DNA of 64,000 bases, taken from NCBI RefSeq assembly GCF_000020685.1, contig NC_012529.1, forward strand, positions 124,001 through 188,000, given 5' to 3'. A model generated the notes under the pieces. It saw nothing but the letters and a program-made list of their open reading frames with translations. It did no database searches and was not told the origin of the DNA. This stretch comes from Deinococcus deserti VCD115. GTDB taxonomy: Bacteria > Deinococcota > Deinococci > Deinococcales > Deinococcaceae. How positions within the stretch are numbered: position 1 is the stretch's first letter; each line of letters opens with the position of its first letter. Both the position numbers and the translations under genes were made by a program. Below are positions 55,737 through 64,000 of the stretch, piece after piece.

Positions 55737-58529
55737 ATGAATGATGCCGCACCTACGCCCCTTACTCCACGTCCCATGCGGGTAATTGAAAAACAGATCT
55801 ACCGCGGACCCAACGTTTACGGGTACGAGCCGATGATCCGTTTCCAGCTGGACCTGGGTGATCTGGAACAGTATCCGACCAGTGCCCTGCCTGGATTTAC
55901 TGAAGCCCTGGTCTCATTGCTGCCGTCTCTGCACAACCACGGCTGTTCCTACAAGGAGCCTGGAGGCCTGATCCGCCGGATGCAGGACGGAACCTGGCTT
56001 GGACACGTCACCGAACATGTTGCATTGGACCTGCAATCCCTGGTCGGTGGCCGCGTCACCTACGGCAAGACCCGTTCGGTCAAGGGCCAGCCAGGGGTCT
56101 ACAACGTGCTGTATACCTACCGCGAAGAGCGCCTGGGTCTGGCAGCCGGAGCGGTAGCGCTCCGGCTGGTGGACAGTCTGCTGCCGGAGCACCTGCGAGG
56201 AGTTCAAGGCGTGGAGCTGCTCGTGCCGGCTGGTGAGGAGCCTTTCTTTGCCAGCTCGCCTTTTGATTTTGAAGCCGAGGTCAGTGCCCTGCGCCGGTTG
56301 GCCAAACGCTACACCCTGGGGCCCACCACGCAGTCGCTGGTCAGTGAGGCAGAAAAACGGGGCATTCCCCATCTGCGCCTGGATGACGCCAGCCTGGTTC
56401 AGCTGGGGTACGGCCGGCACCAGCAGCTGGTGCGGGCCAGTATCACCGGACAGACGGCTCACATTGCCACCATGACTGCCAGTGACAAGTCCCTGACCAA
56501 GGCGTTACTTGACCGCGCCGGACTGCCGGTTCCGCGTGGAGCTGTCGTCCGGACGGCGGAAGACGCGGTGGCCGCAGCGCGCCGGCTGCGTGGGCCAGTA
56601 GTGACCAAGCCCCTGGACGGCAATCACGGCCGGGGAGTCTCGATCGAGCTGACCGAAGATGAGCAGGTCCGCCAGGGTTTCGCTGAGGCCCGGCAGCACA
56701 GCCGTGACGTGGTGGTCGAGCAGTACTTTCAGGGCAACGACCACCGGGTGCTCGTCATCAACGGCGAAGTTGTGGCTGTGGCCGAGCGGATTCCGGCACA
56801 CGTGGTCGGTGACGGTACCCGCACCATCGAGGCGCTGGTCGAGGAAGTCAACCGGGACCCCAGGCGCGGCGAGGGCCACGAGAACATCATGACGCGCATC
56901 CGCATTGACGAGCACGTGCTGGGACTGCTGGCCAAGGCCGGCTGGACCCTGCAGAGCGTGCCGCCCGCCGGACAGACCGTTTTTCTGCGCGACACGGCCA
57001 ACCTGTCCACGGGCGGCACCGCCGTGGACCGCACGGACGTCATTCATCCAGACAACATCACTGTGGCGCGGCGTGCCGCCAAGGTGATCGGTCTGGACGT
57101 CGCGGGAATCGACCTGATCAGCCCGGACATCTCGCGCTCTGTACACGAGACAGGCGGCGGCATCGTGGAAGTGAACGCGGCTCCCGGGTTCCGGATGCAC
57201 CTGCAACCGTCGGAAGGCACGCCGCGCAATGTGGCCGCTCCGGTGCTGGACATGCTGTTTCCCCCGGGCGTGCCGTGCCGCATGCCAATTATTTCCATCA
57301 CCGGCACCAACGGAAAAAGCACTACATCACGCATGGTGGCGCACATCCTGCAGCAAAGCGGGAAGGTCGTCGGCCTGACCACTTCGAACGGCATTTACAT
57401 CGGTGGCGAGCAGGTCGTCAGCGGTGACACCACCGGTCCCAAAAGCGCGAAGGTGGTTCTGAGTGACCCAAGCGTGGAAGTTGCTGTCCTTGAAACGGCG
57501 CGCGGCGGGATCCTCCGGGAGGGCCTGGGCTTCGCGACCTGTGACGTAGGAGCAGTCCTGAACATTCAGCCGGACCATCTGGGCCTCAAGGGGATCGAGA
57601 CCATTGAAGACCTGGCCTGGGTCAAGTCTCTGATTGTCGAGGTCGTGTCCAGAAACGGTGCGAGTGTGCTGAACGCGGACGATCCCCTGACGCTGAAAAT
57701 GCGTCGCAAGGCGCGGGGAGAAATCATTCTGTTCTCTATGTGCGGCGGCGGAGCCTACTCGGCCGAGCTTAAGGAGCACATCGGCGGGGGCGGCACCGCC
57801 ATCGTGCGCGAACCCACCGTGCTGGGCGACGAACTGGTGCTGTACCAGGACGACCGGCGCCAGCCGATCATGCGCGCCCGGGACATTCCTGCCACACTGG
57901 GCGGGTTCGCCCAGGTAAACGTGCAGAACGCGCTGGCCGCAGCGGCAATCGCCGTGGCTCAGCAGGTACCGTTACAGATGATCCGCTCAGCGCTCAGCAG
58001 CTTCTCCACGTCCTTCGAGCTCAGTCCCGGCCGCCTGAACCTGTATGACGGCCATCCGTTCCGGGTGCTGCTCGACTACGCGCATAACCCTACCGGCATG
58101 GAGCATCTCAGAGAACTGATCGGCCATCTGCGCCCCCCCAAGGGCCGCGTGATCGGCGTGATGGGTGTTGCTGGCGACCGCCGAGACGAGGACATCGTGC
58201 GGATGGGAGAGCTGGCTGCACAAGCCTTTGATGTCCTGATTGTGCGGGAGGACGAGCTGCGCCGCGGCAGGGCTGTCGGAGAAGGTGCCCGCCTGATTGA
58301 GGAAGGCGCCCTGCGCGGCGGTCTGGACTCAGCCCATATGCAGACCATCCTTGATGAGCCGTCTGCAGTGGACGCCGCCCTTCGCCTGGCCGTGCCGGGT
58401 GACCTGGTGGTCCTGCTGGCCACCGAGGTTGAAGCCACCTGGCAGCAGATGCGTGACTTTGACAGCTCAAGTGCCCTGGCCGAGCCTGAACTTGCTTATT
58501 CGGCCTGGGCAAAAGGATCTCATGACTGA
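55737..58529 (+). CDS. cphA: Cyanophycin synthetase
   Basis: The 930-residue enzyme has the CphA1 layout: an N-terminal substrate-binding region, an ATP-grasp domain (about 220-475, VTKPLDGNHGRGVSIEL, NDHRVLVINGEVVAVAE) that adds the aspartate backbone, and a Mur-ligase domain (P-loop ISITGTNGKSTTSRMV near 522) that adds arginine side chains. Both ATP sites look intact, so it should make multi-Arg-Asp polymer from Asp, Arg and ATP. It leads an operon with an isoaspartyl peptidase and cyanophycinase, and its stop overlaps the next gene by eight bases. Confidence 0.95.
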   Translation: MNDAAPTPLTPRPMRVIEKQIYRGPNVYGYEPMIRFQLDLGDLEQYPTSALPGFTEALVSLLPSLHNHGCSYKEPGGLIRRMQDGTWLGHVTEHVALDLQSLVGGRVTYGKTRSVKGQPGVYNVLYTYREERLGLAAGAVALRLVDSLLPEHLRGVQGVELLVPAGEEPFFASSPFDFEAEVSALRRLAKRYTLGPTTQSLVSEAEKRGIPHLRLDDASLVQLGYGRHQQLVRASITGQTAHIATMTASDKSLTKALLDRAGLPVPRGAVVRTAEDAVAAARRLRGPVVTKPLDGNHGRGVSIELTEDEQVRQGFAEARQHSRDVVVEQYFQGNDHRVLVINGEVVAVAERIPAHVVGDGTRTIEALVEEVNRDPRRGEGHENIMTRIRIDEHVLGLLAKAGWTLQSVPPAGQTVFLRDTANLSTGGTAVDRTDVIHPDNITVARRAAKVIGLDVAGIDLISPDISRSVHETGGGIVEVNAAPGFRMHLQPSEGTPRNVAAPVLDMLFPPGVPCRMPIISITGTNGKSTTSRMVAHILQQSGKVVGLTTSNGIYIGGEQVVSGDTTGPKSAKVVLSDPSVEVAVLETARGGILREGLGFATCDVGAVLNIQPDHLGLKGIETIEDLAWVKSLIVEVVSRNGASVLNADDPLTLKMRRKARGEIILFSMCGGGAYSAELKEHIGGGGTAIVREPTVLGDELVLYQDDRRQPIMRARDIPATLGGFAQVNVQNALAAAAIAVAQQVPLQMIRSALSSFSTSFELSPGRLNLYDGHPFRVLLDYAHNPTGMEHLRELIGHLRPPKGRVIGVMGVAGDRRDEDIVRMGELAAQAFDVLIVREDELRRGRAVGEGARLIEEGALRGGLDSAHMQTILDEPSAVDAALRLAVPGDLVVLLATEVEATWQQMRDFDSSSALAEPELAYSAWAKGSHD

Positions 58530-59427
58530 AAATTCTGTAACCAGGGCGCGCTGGGCCATCATGGTTCATGGCGGCGCCCACGAAGTTCCCGCCGATCAGC
58601 AGGACGCCGCCCGGGACGGCTGCCTGGCAGCGCTGCAGGCCGGACGGTCTGTACTGGAAGCTGGCGGAAGCGCCGTCGACGCAGTCGAGGCGGCAGTTCG
58701 CGTTCTGGAGGACCGTCCGGTCTTCAATGCCGGATACGGCTCGGCTCAGAACGAGGACGGCGAAGTGGAGACCCAGGCGTCGGTGATGGACGGGCGTACG
58801 CTGGACGTGGGCGCCGTGGCAGCGCTTAAAGGCGTGCGGAACCCGGTCAAGGTCGCAGCCCGCCTGCTGCGTGACGAGGCCATCCTGCTGGTGGGCGACG
58901 GGGCCAACCGCTTTGCCCGTGAATGCAGCGCAGAGCTGTGTGACCCAAACGACCTGATTGCTTCCGATGCCGCGAAGCGGACGTGCGATACGGTCGGCTG
59001 CGTGGCTCTGGACGCCCAGGGACACGTGGCTGCCGCCGTGTCTACCGGAGGCCTCGACGGGCAACGGGTCGGACGCGTAGGCGATTCCCCACAGCCTGGT
59101 TGCGGGTTTTACGCCGAGGACAAAGTAGGCGCAGTCGCCCTGACCGGTGAGGGCGAGCGCATCGCCCGGATGATGAGCGCCGGCCGCATTATGGGCCGTC
59201 TGGCCGCGGAGGCTGGCCCGGCTGAGGCCATCGAAGCGACGCTCAGCGAAATGACGGCCCGTATCGGCGGCGAGGCAGGTGGGATCGCGCTGACTGCGGA
59301 TGGTCAGCTGGGCTGGTGGCACAACAGCCCCCATATGCCGGTCGCGTTTGAGGCAGCCGGCAGCGAGGGACCAAAGGTCTATCTGACGAAACAGGAGGAG
59401 GGAGCACATGGAACTACCCCACGCTGA
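58522..59427 (+). CDS. Isoaspartyl peptidase/L-asparaginase (Ntn-hydrolase)
   Basis: The 301-residue precursor has the plant-type asparaginase/IaaA pattern: MVHGGAHEVPADQQ, GGSAVDAVEAAVRVLED, FNAGYGSA, and the autocleavage site CDTVGCVALD with nucleophile Thr157. It frees Asp and Arg from beta-Asp-Arg dipeptides that cyanophycinase releases. The gene overlaps both neighbours, so polymer building and breakdown are co-expressed. One change stands out: the site reads DTVGC where GTVGA is more usual, but the Thr is present. Confidence 0.93.
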   Translation: MTENSVTRARWAIMVHGGAHEVPADQQDAARDGCLAALQAGRSVLEAGGSAVDAVEAAVRVLEDRPVFNAGYGSAQNEDGEVETQASVMDGRTLDVGAVAALKGVRNPVKVAARLLRDEAILLVGDGANRFARECSAELCDPNDLIASDAAKRTCDTVGCVALDAQGHVAAAVSTGGLDGQRVGRVGDSPQPGCGFYAEDKVGAVALTGEGERIARMMSAGRIMGRLAAEAGPAEAIEATLSEMTARIGGEAGGIALTADGQLGWWHNSPHMPVAFEAAGSEGPKVYLTKQEEGAHGTTPR

Positions 59428-60259
59428 ACGGTGCGCCCTTCCGGGCAAAGGCACGCTGGTGATTATCGGTGGTCATGAGGACAAGGAAGACTCGCGCGAG
59501 ATCCTGAAGGAAGTGGCCCGGTTATCCGGTGGAGGCAAGCTGGTGATCGCCACGGTGGCTTCACATACCCGCGAAGGGTACTTCGAGAGCTACCAGAAAG
59601 GCTTTGAAGGCCTGGATGTAAGTGAGCTGGTCGAACTGTACCTGGACGAACGGTCGGACGCCAGCAAGACGTCAGCCCTGGACAAACTTCAGGGAGCTAC
59701 TGGAGTGCTCTTTTCCGGAGGCGATCAGCTCAGGATTACCAGCCTGATTGCAGACACTCCGGTAGAAAAGTGCCTTCGCGAAATCTACCTGGAAGGCGGA
59801 GTCATCGCCGGCACGTCGGCTGGGGCATCAATGATGTGCGAGACCATGCTCGTCAAGGGCCGCAGCGAGGAAACCTACCGCGTGGGCGAGCTCCAGATGG
59901 CTCCTGGCCTGGGCCTGATCCGCGGCGTGATCATTGACCAGCATTTTGCAGAACGTGGGCGGATGGGACGCCTGCTGGGCGCGGTCGCTCAGAATCCCCG
60001 GGTTCTGGGGATCGGGATTGACGAAGATACCGCCATCGTGGTGCGGGGAGATTGCTTCACGGTGATCGGGAGCGGCGGCGTCTATGTGGCTGACGGCTCT
60101 GGGGTCACGCACTCCAACGTGGCGGAGGCGCGCACCGGAGAGACCCTGTCGATTCACGACGTGCGCCTGCATGTCCTGGCGGCCGGCGATACCTATGACC
60201 TTCGGGCACGCGAACCTGGGCTTCCGGCGGCTAAAGAGGCCGAAGAGCAACGCCAGTGA
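59408..60259 (+). CDS. cphB: Cyanophycinase
   Basis: The 283-residue serine exopeptidase has LVIIGGHEDKEDSREIL at the start and the nucleophile motif AGTSAGASMMCE with Ser137, as in the S51 family. It cuts cyanophycin into beta-Asp-Arg dipeptides. ATG 59408 overlaps the isoaspartyl peptidase gene by 20 bases with GGAGGGAG upstream. The order cphA, peptidase, cphB forms a self-contained nitrogen storage and recovery unit. Confidence 0.95.
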   Translation: MELPHAERCALPGKGTLVIIGGHEDKEDSREILKEVARLSGGGKLVIATVASHTREGYFESYQKGFEGLDVSELVELYLDERSDASKTSALDKLQGATGVLFSGGDQLRITSLIADTPVEKCLREIYLEGGVIAGTSAGASMMCETMLVKGRSEETYRVGELQMAPGLGLIRGVIIDQHFAERGRMGRLLGAVAQNPRVLGIGIDEDTAIVVRGDCFTVIGSGGVYVADGSGVTHSNVAEARTGETLSIHDVRLHVLAAGDTYDLRAREPGLPAAKEAEEQRQ

Positions 60260-60266
60260 CCAGATC

Positions 60267-60353
60267 ATGGCGCTCTGGAAGGGCCTTTCCCGAATCCGCG
60301 ACCATGAGCGCAGTCTTGTCAATAACGCCATGGCCCGGGCGTTGGCCTCATGA
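60267..60353 (+). CDS. Possible 28-residue ORF between cphB and treZ
   Basis: ATG 60267 opens MALWKGLSRIRDHERSLVNN and ends AMARALAS. It starts eight bases after the cphB stop and ends 12 bases before treZ, so it may only be a spacer read through by coupled ribosomes. No ribosome site or family is seen. Confidence 0.25.
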   Translation: MALWKGLSRIRDHERSLVNNAMARALAS

Positions 60354-60365
60354 AAGGATTCACCC

Positions 60366-62159
60366 ATGACCAGACTGTCTGACCCTGCTTCGGTTGCACG
60401 TCCGCCTGCACTGGGGGCCTCCACGGGGCCGGAAGGCACGACCTTCCGGCTGTGGAGCACCCAGGCGCAGGAGGCCGCGTTGCTGGTGTACGACGGTGAC
60501 CACACTTCCCGCCGCTCTTTGAACGCTGCAGGCGGCGGCGTGTTCGAAGGCACCTTTGCCGACCTTGGACCCGGCACGCGCTACAAGTTTGAAGTTGGTG
60601 GACAGGCCTTTCCTGATCCGTATGCCCGCTGGTTGCCTGAGGGCGTCCATGGCCCCGCGGTGGTGTGGGAAAGCCGCTACAGGGCACGGCACCGCGCTCC
60701 GCAGCGTCAGCGGCATGAACTGGTGATCTACGAAATGCACGTGGGCACCTTCACGCCCGGGGGCACCTACCGGGCAGCGGCAGAGCGGTTGGGGCACTTG
60801 CAGGAACTTGGCGTCACTGCCATTGAACTGCTGCCGTTATCCGCCTTTCCGGGGCAGCGTGGATGGGGGTACGACGGAGTCGCGCATTTTGCTCCTTTCG
60901 CGCCCTATGGGCCACCGGAAGACCTTCAGGCGTTTATCGACGAGGCCCACGGTCACGGGCTGCTGGTGCTGCTGGATATGGTGTACAACCATTTCGGTCC
61001 GGACGGAAACTATCTGGGGGCTTACAGCCCGGAATATTTCAATCCGGAGCACCAGACCCCCTGGGGGGCGGCGCCGGACTACACGCAACCCCTCATGCGG
61101 CAGCTGGCCCTCGACTCGGCGGACCACTGGCTGCGCACCTACGGATTCGATGGCTTCCGGCTGGACGCCACTCACGAGATCGTAGATACCAGCGAAAAGC
61201 ACATCCTCGCGGAACTGGCCGAGCGGACACACGCCCTGGGTCAGGAACGGGGAGCTCCGACCTACGTCTTCTGCGAGGACGACCGCAATTTTCCGCCGCT
61301 GGTGCAGGAAAACGGTGTCGACGGCATCTGGACCGATGATTTTCATCATCAGGTGCGCGTGGTGCTGACGGGTGAGCAGGACGGGTATTACGCGGCCTAT
61401 CCACCGGACGTGGCTGACCTGGCACGCTGTATCGAGCGCGGATGGCTGTACGAAGGCCAGCCCTGGCCGCTGAGCGGCAAACCGCGGGGGCGCGCTGCCG
61501 ATGGCCTGGAGGCTCCGGCCTTCGTGTACTGCATTCAGAATCATGACCAGATCGGTAACCGGGCCACCGGCGACCGCCTTCAGGAAACTGCCGGTGACGA
61601 AGGCTTCCTGGCGGCCAGCGCACTGCTGCTGTTTCTGCCCATGACACCCTTGTTGTTCCAGGGACAGGAATGGATGGCCAGCACGCCGTTTCAGTTCTTT
61701 TCCGATTTCCCCGGTGAGCTGGGGCGGCAGGTCACCGAGGGGCGCCTGGCCGAGTTTGCAGGCTTTAAGGGTTTCGGCGCGCACGCGGTACCTGATCCTC
61801 AGGCCGAATCCACCTATGTGCACAGCACCTTGAACTGGGCCGAGCTTGAGGACGTCCGGCACGCCCGTGTCCTGGAGGTCTACCGCCGGCTTCTGCGGCT
61901 GCGCCGCGAGGACCCGGTGATGAACCATGCTTCACGAGGCGAGCTGCTGGCGGGGTCTGCCGGCCCGGTACTTTGGGCGGAACGTCGGCTTGGCGACCAG
62001 CGCCGCCTGCTGGTGGTCAACTTTGGCCACGAAGACATGGAAGCATACGAATCGCTGCCGTTCAGCCTCGATCAGGCTCATGAACTTCTGCGTACCTCAG
62101 AAGCCGGCTCAGGCATCCCGGCTCGCAGCGCTGCCATTTTCGCTCTGTCTGGTTCCTGA
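60366..62159 (+). CDS. treZ: Malto-oligosyltrehalose trehalohydrolase
   Basis: The 597-residue enzyme has an N-terminal beta domain (GTTFRLWSTQAQEAALL), a GH13 barrel with DMVYNHFGPDGNYLG, the nucleophile in GFDGFRLDATHEI, the acid in YVFCEDDRNFPP and the NHDQIGNRATGDR motif, and a C-terminal beta domain. It releases trehalose from maltooligosyl trehalose made by TreY. The D. radiodurans enzyme is well known and this one has similar length. No treY or treX is in the window, so treZ is separated from its usual partners here. AAAGGA precedes ATG 60366. A 23-bp hairpin follows the gene. Confidence 0.95.
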   Translation: MTRLSDPASVARPPALGASTGPEGTTFRLWSTQAQEAALLVYDGDHTSRRSLNAAGGGVFEGTFADLGPGTRYKFEVGGQAFPDPYARWLPEGVHGPAVVWESRYRARHRAPQRQRHELVIYEMHVGTFTPGGTYRAAAERLGHLQELGVTAIELLPLSAFPGQRGWGYDGVAHFAPFAPYGPPEDLQAFIDEAHGHGLLVLLDMVYNHFGPDGNYLGAYSPEYFNPEHQTPWGAAPDYTQPLMRQLALDSADHWLRTYGFDGFRLDATHEIVDTSEKHILAELAERTHALGQERGAPTYVFCEDDRNFPPLVQENGVDGIWTDDFHHQVRVVLTGEQDGYYAAYPPDVADLARCIERGWLYEGQPWPLSGKPRGRAADGLEAPAFVYCIQNHDQIGNRATGDRLQETAGDEGFLAASALLLFLPMTPLLFQGQEWMASTPFQFFSDFPGELGRQVTEGRLAEFAGFKGFGAHAVPDPQAESTYVHSTLNWAELEDVRHARVLEVYRRLLRLRREDPVMNHASRGELLAGSAGPVLWAERRLGDQRRLLVVNFGHEDMEAYESLPFSLDQAHELLRTSEAGSGIPARSAAIFALSGS

Positions 62160-62210
62160 ACCTGCTGCTCTACAGACCAGCACTGGTTCTCTCGTATCCA
62201 CTATGAGTGG

Positions 62211-62258
62211 GCAACGAGAGGAGCACCTGCGTGAACACGCAGGTGCTCCTCTCGTTGC
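62211..62258. terminator. Perfect 23-bp hairpin between convergent genes
   Basis: GCAACGAGAGGAGCACCTGC plus GTG pairs perfectly with its complement around an AA centre. It lies 51 bases after treZ and ten bases past the end of the minus-strand hydrolase gene, so it should stop both transcripts. There is no long T-run on either side; the length of the stem is unusual. Confidence 0.75.
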
Positions 62259-62268
62259 TGGACCCCTC

Positions 62269-63207
62269 TTAGCGGCGCCGGCGCTGCCCGCTGAGCAGGA
62301 AGACAGCCAGAAACAACATGCCCGCCAGCACCCGGGTTCTCCAGGGGTCCGGCTGACCGGCCTGGGCAGGGGCCACGGGCACTGGACGGGTCAGGTACCA
62401 GCCCTGCACTGGCCGCGCCGCCTCGTCGAAGTTCTTGGCCAGCCGGTGCAGCGACGCCATGAGTTCAGGGCCGGACATGGGATGGCCGTGCCCGGTAGCG
62501 GCCATCTCCGGATTCAAGGCCGACAGAAGGTGGACCGACTCTTTGGCTGCGTCCCAGTTTGGGGTGTAGTAGGCCGGTGGGCCCTGAACCACGGTCGGCT
62601 GTAACAGCAGTGCTCCACGAACCGTCTCCTGATGCGTGGTGACGAAGGCGTCTCCAGCGATGAGTGACCGGTCGCGGTCACGCCACAGCGAGACGTGACC
62701 GGAGGTATGCCCAGGAGTGTGCAGCCAGCGCCATTCAGGCAGGTGAGGCACCGCCCCGGTTTCGGGCAGAGCGCTGACCTGCAGGTCAAAGGGACCAGGA
62801 ACAAAGGCGGGAGACAGCAGACTCATAACGCCGCCTACCGTGGGGTCCGGGAACGGATAGGGGGCCACGTTGTTGACATGAGGCAGCTCCAGGGAGTGCG
62901 CGTACACCGGCACGTTCCAGGCGACTTTCAGGGCCTTGAGGGCGCCGATATGGTCCAGATGCCCATGCGTGAGGACGATAGCCTCCGGCGGACGCTCGCC
63001 ATGAATCTTTCGGGCGGCGGCCTGGATCAGGCCAGCAGTCCCCGGCAGTCCTGCATCGACCAGAACCCACGGTTCCCCCGGAAGGCCCAGAAGATACACG
63101 TTGACCATAGGCAGACGAACACGCACCACGTCTGGGCGCAACTGTTGCGTACCGCCAAAGGTGGATACGGGCGGGTGGTGCGGCAGGCGCTCGAGCGGTT
63201 GGGTCAT
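62269..63207 (-). CDS. Metallo-beta-lactamase-fold hydrolase with C-terminal membrane tail
   Basis: The 312-residue protein has the metal site LTHGHLDHIG near residue 82, TPGHTSGHVSLW near 165, AGDAF near 182 and a late His in GHGHPMSG. This is the glyoxalase II-like branch. A hydrophobic stretch close to the end (TRVLAGMLFLAVFLLSG) would anchor it in the membrane. GGAGG precedes ATG 63207. The substrate is unknown. Confidence 0.87.
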   Translation of the reverse strand: MTQPLERLPHHPPVSTFGGTQQLRPDVVRVRLPMVNVYLLGLPGEPWVLVDAGLPGTAGLIQAAARKIHGERPPEAIVLTHGHLDHIGALKALKVAWNVPVYAHSLELPHVNNVAPYPFPDPTVGGVMSLLSPAFVPGPFDLQVSALPETGAVPHLPEWRWLHTPGHTSGHVSLWRDRDRSLIAGDAFVTTHQETVRGALLLQPTVVQGPPAYYTPNWDAAKESVHLLSALNPEMAATGHGHPMSGPELMASLHRLAKNFDEAARPVQGWYLTRPVPVAPAQAGQPDPWRTRVLAGMLFLAVFLLSGQRRRR

Positions 63208-63429
63208 GGGCAGCGACCTCCTGAAGGTCAAGGAAAATCGGGCAGAGTGCACACGCACTCATTCCCTGCGGATCACTGAGCAACAAGATGGGCGCGTGAA
63301 CCTGGCTCGAGCGGACACCTTGTCGGTCTCTGACCCAAAGCCGGCGGCGTAAATCAGTTGGCACCACCCTGAGGCGTTTGCACTCTCCGTTCTGTGTGTC
63401 GGACACAGGTAGGCGGGCAGCGCACAACT

Positions 63430-63654
63430 CTATAGGGCGTTGATCAGTTCCTGGTGGGTCATGTTGAGGTGTACCTGGCTGTCTACGTGGGACACGGCCG
63501 ACAGGGGCAGGTGATGGGCCCGGCCGTCTGGATCAGTGGTCTGCAGGTATGGTCCAGACGTGCTGATGACGTGACCATGAACGTAGCTATCGGAACAGAC
63601 CACCTCCATGCCTGGTTGAACATCGGGGTGCGGATCGTTGTCGGAATAGGTCAT
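63430..63654 (-). CDS. DUF2171-like (PRC-barrel-type) small protein
   Basis: The 74-residue protein has a beta-barrel-like layout: VQPGMEVVCSDSYVHGHVIS, then HHLPLSAVSHVDSQVHLNMT, which matches the GMEVV…HxIPLxxVxxVDxxVHLN pattern of DUF2171. GAGGAG precedes ATG 63654. These proteins are small, cytoplasmic and of unknown role. It stands alone on the minus strand. Confidence 0.8.
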   Translation of the reverse strand: MTYSDNDPHPDVQPGMEVVCSDSYVHGHVISTSGPYLQTTDPDGRAHHLPLSAVSHVDSQVHLNMTHQELINAL

Positions 63655-64000
63655 AGGTCTCCTCTCTTCGGCGGTGCCTGATCACGGGGTGACCGGCTGT
63701 TCTCCTGTATGAGACATTCGGAGGCGCAGGTACGATAGGGACGCCGGGTCGTCGTGGAGCAGGAAAGCAGCGAAACAACTCATCCAAAACGTCGAAGAGT
63801 TCCGGGGCCAGCTCAAGTGCCCAAAAGACCAAACTTGGCACAATACCCTCTCAATTCATCGTGAAACCTTTCTGCAATAGGCCCCAGCGATACAAAGCAG
63901 TGATGATCCACCAAGGTGGTCCAGGTTCATACTCTTTGGTTCGTGTGGGCAGGCACCCTAAGGTGTTACGGAGAGCAGCGAACAGTCAGGTTCACGAGGA
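63655..64000. other. Window end without a confident gene
   Basis: 346 bases with no intact gene. The DUF2171-like promoter should be at the left side. Some minus-strand frames are open but have no ribosome site or recognisable domain. Confidence 0.4.

Overview
The window looks like Deinococcus DNA. It is GC-rich and carries a nearly complete deinoxanthin pathway: crtB, crtI, a C-3',4' desaturase, a CrtO-type ketolase, and a CrtLm-like lycopene cyclase joined to a CruF-like hydratase. It also has a heme oxygenase/bacteriophytochrome/response-regulator set, a TreZ trehalohydrolase, and several promoters whose -10 box (TANNNT) ends only 5-7 bases before the start codon, the leaderless arrangement known from Deinococcus deserti. 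I cannot name the species or say whether this is chromosome or plasmid. No tRNA, rRNA or CRISPR array was seen.

Region 1 (1-7.1 kb) is decaying. It has the end of an AddB-like nuclease, an addA-type helicase-nuclease with two in-frame stops, a YbjN-like gene with a probable frameshift, a complete IS3-family element, a wrecked OmpR-type response regulator, and a dual-specificity phosphatase. Region 2 (7.3-20.6 kb) has a MerR-like/VWA pair, a prolyl-aminopeptidase-like hydrolase, a LacI regulator next to a secreted GH81 beta-1,3-glucanase with matching operator-like sites in both promoters, an intact tyrosine recombinase, two tiny hydrophilic proteins, and a phosphoribosyltransferase/erythromycin-esterase operon.

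Region 3 (20.9-40.5 kb) is rich in signalling genes. A soluble 1644-residue hybrid kinase with a tandem HAMP array is followed by a CheR methyltransferase, a REC-PAS kinase and a GGDEF cyclase. Next come an amino-acid-type binding protein, a DUF305/response regulator/sensor kinase operon, a tyrosine-recombinase-like protein lacking key catalytic residues, a GAF kinase, and the bacteriophytochrome operon.

Region 4 (40.6-50.9 kb) is the carotenoid region: crtB-crtI on the plus strand facing a minus-strand operon of crtO, a 15-codon minigene, the cyclase-hydratase fusion, an acyltransferase, a DoxX-like protein, a glycosyltransferase and crtD. Every junction in that operon is a 4-base ATGA or GTGA overlap, pointing to translational coupling and possibly to a glycosylated, acylated carotenoid.

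Region 5 (51.2-64 kb) has a glycosyltransferase/UDP-galactopyranose mutase pair followed by FRG-domain and DUF6766-like genes, then a cyanophycin synthesis and degradation operon (cphA, isoaspartyl peptidase, cphB), treZ, a metallo-beta-lactamase-fold hydrolase and a DUF2171-like protein.
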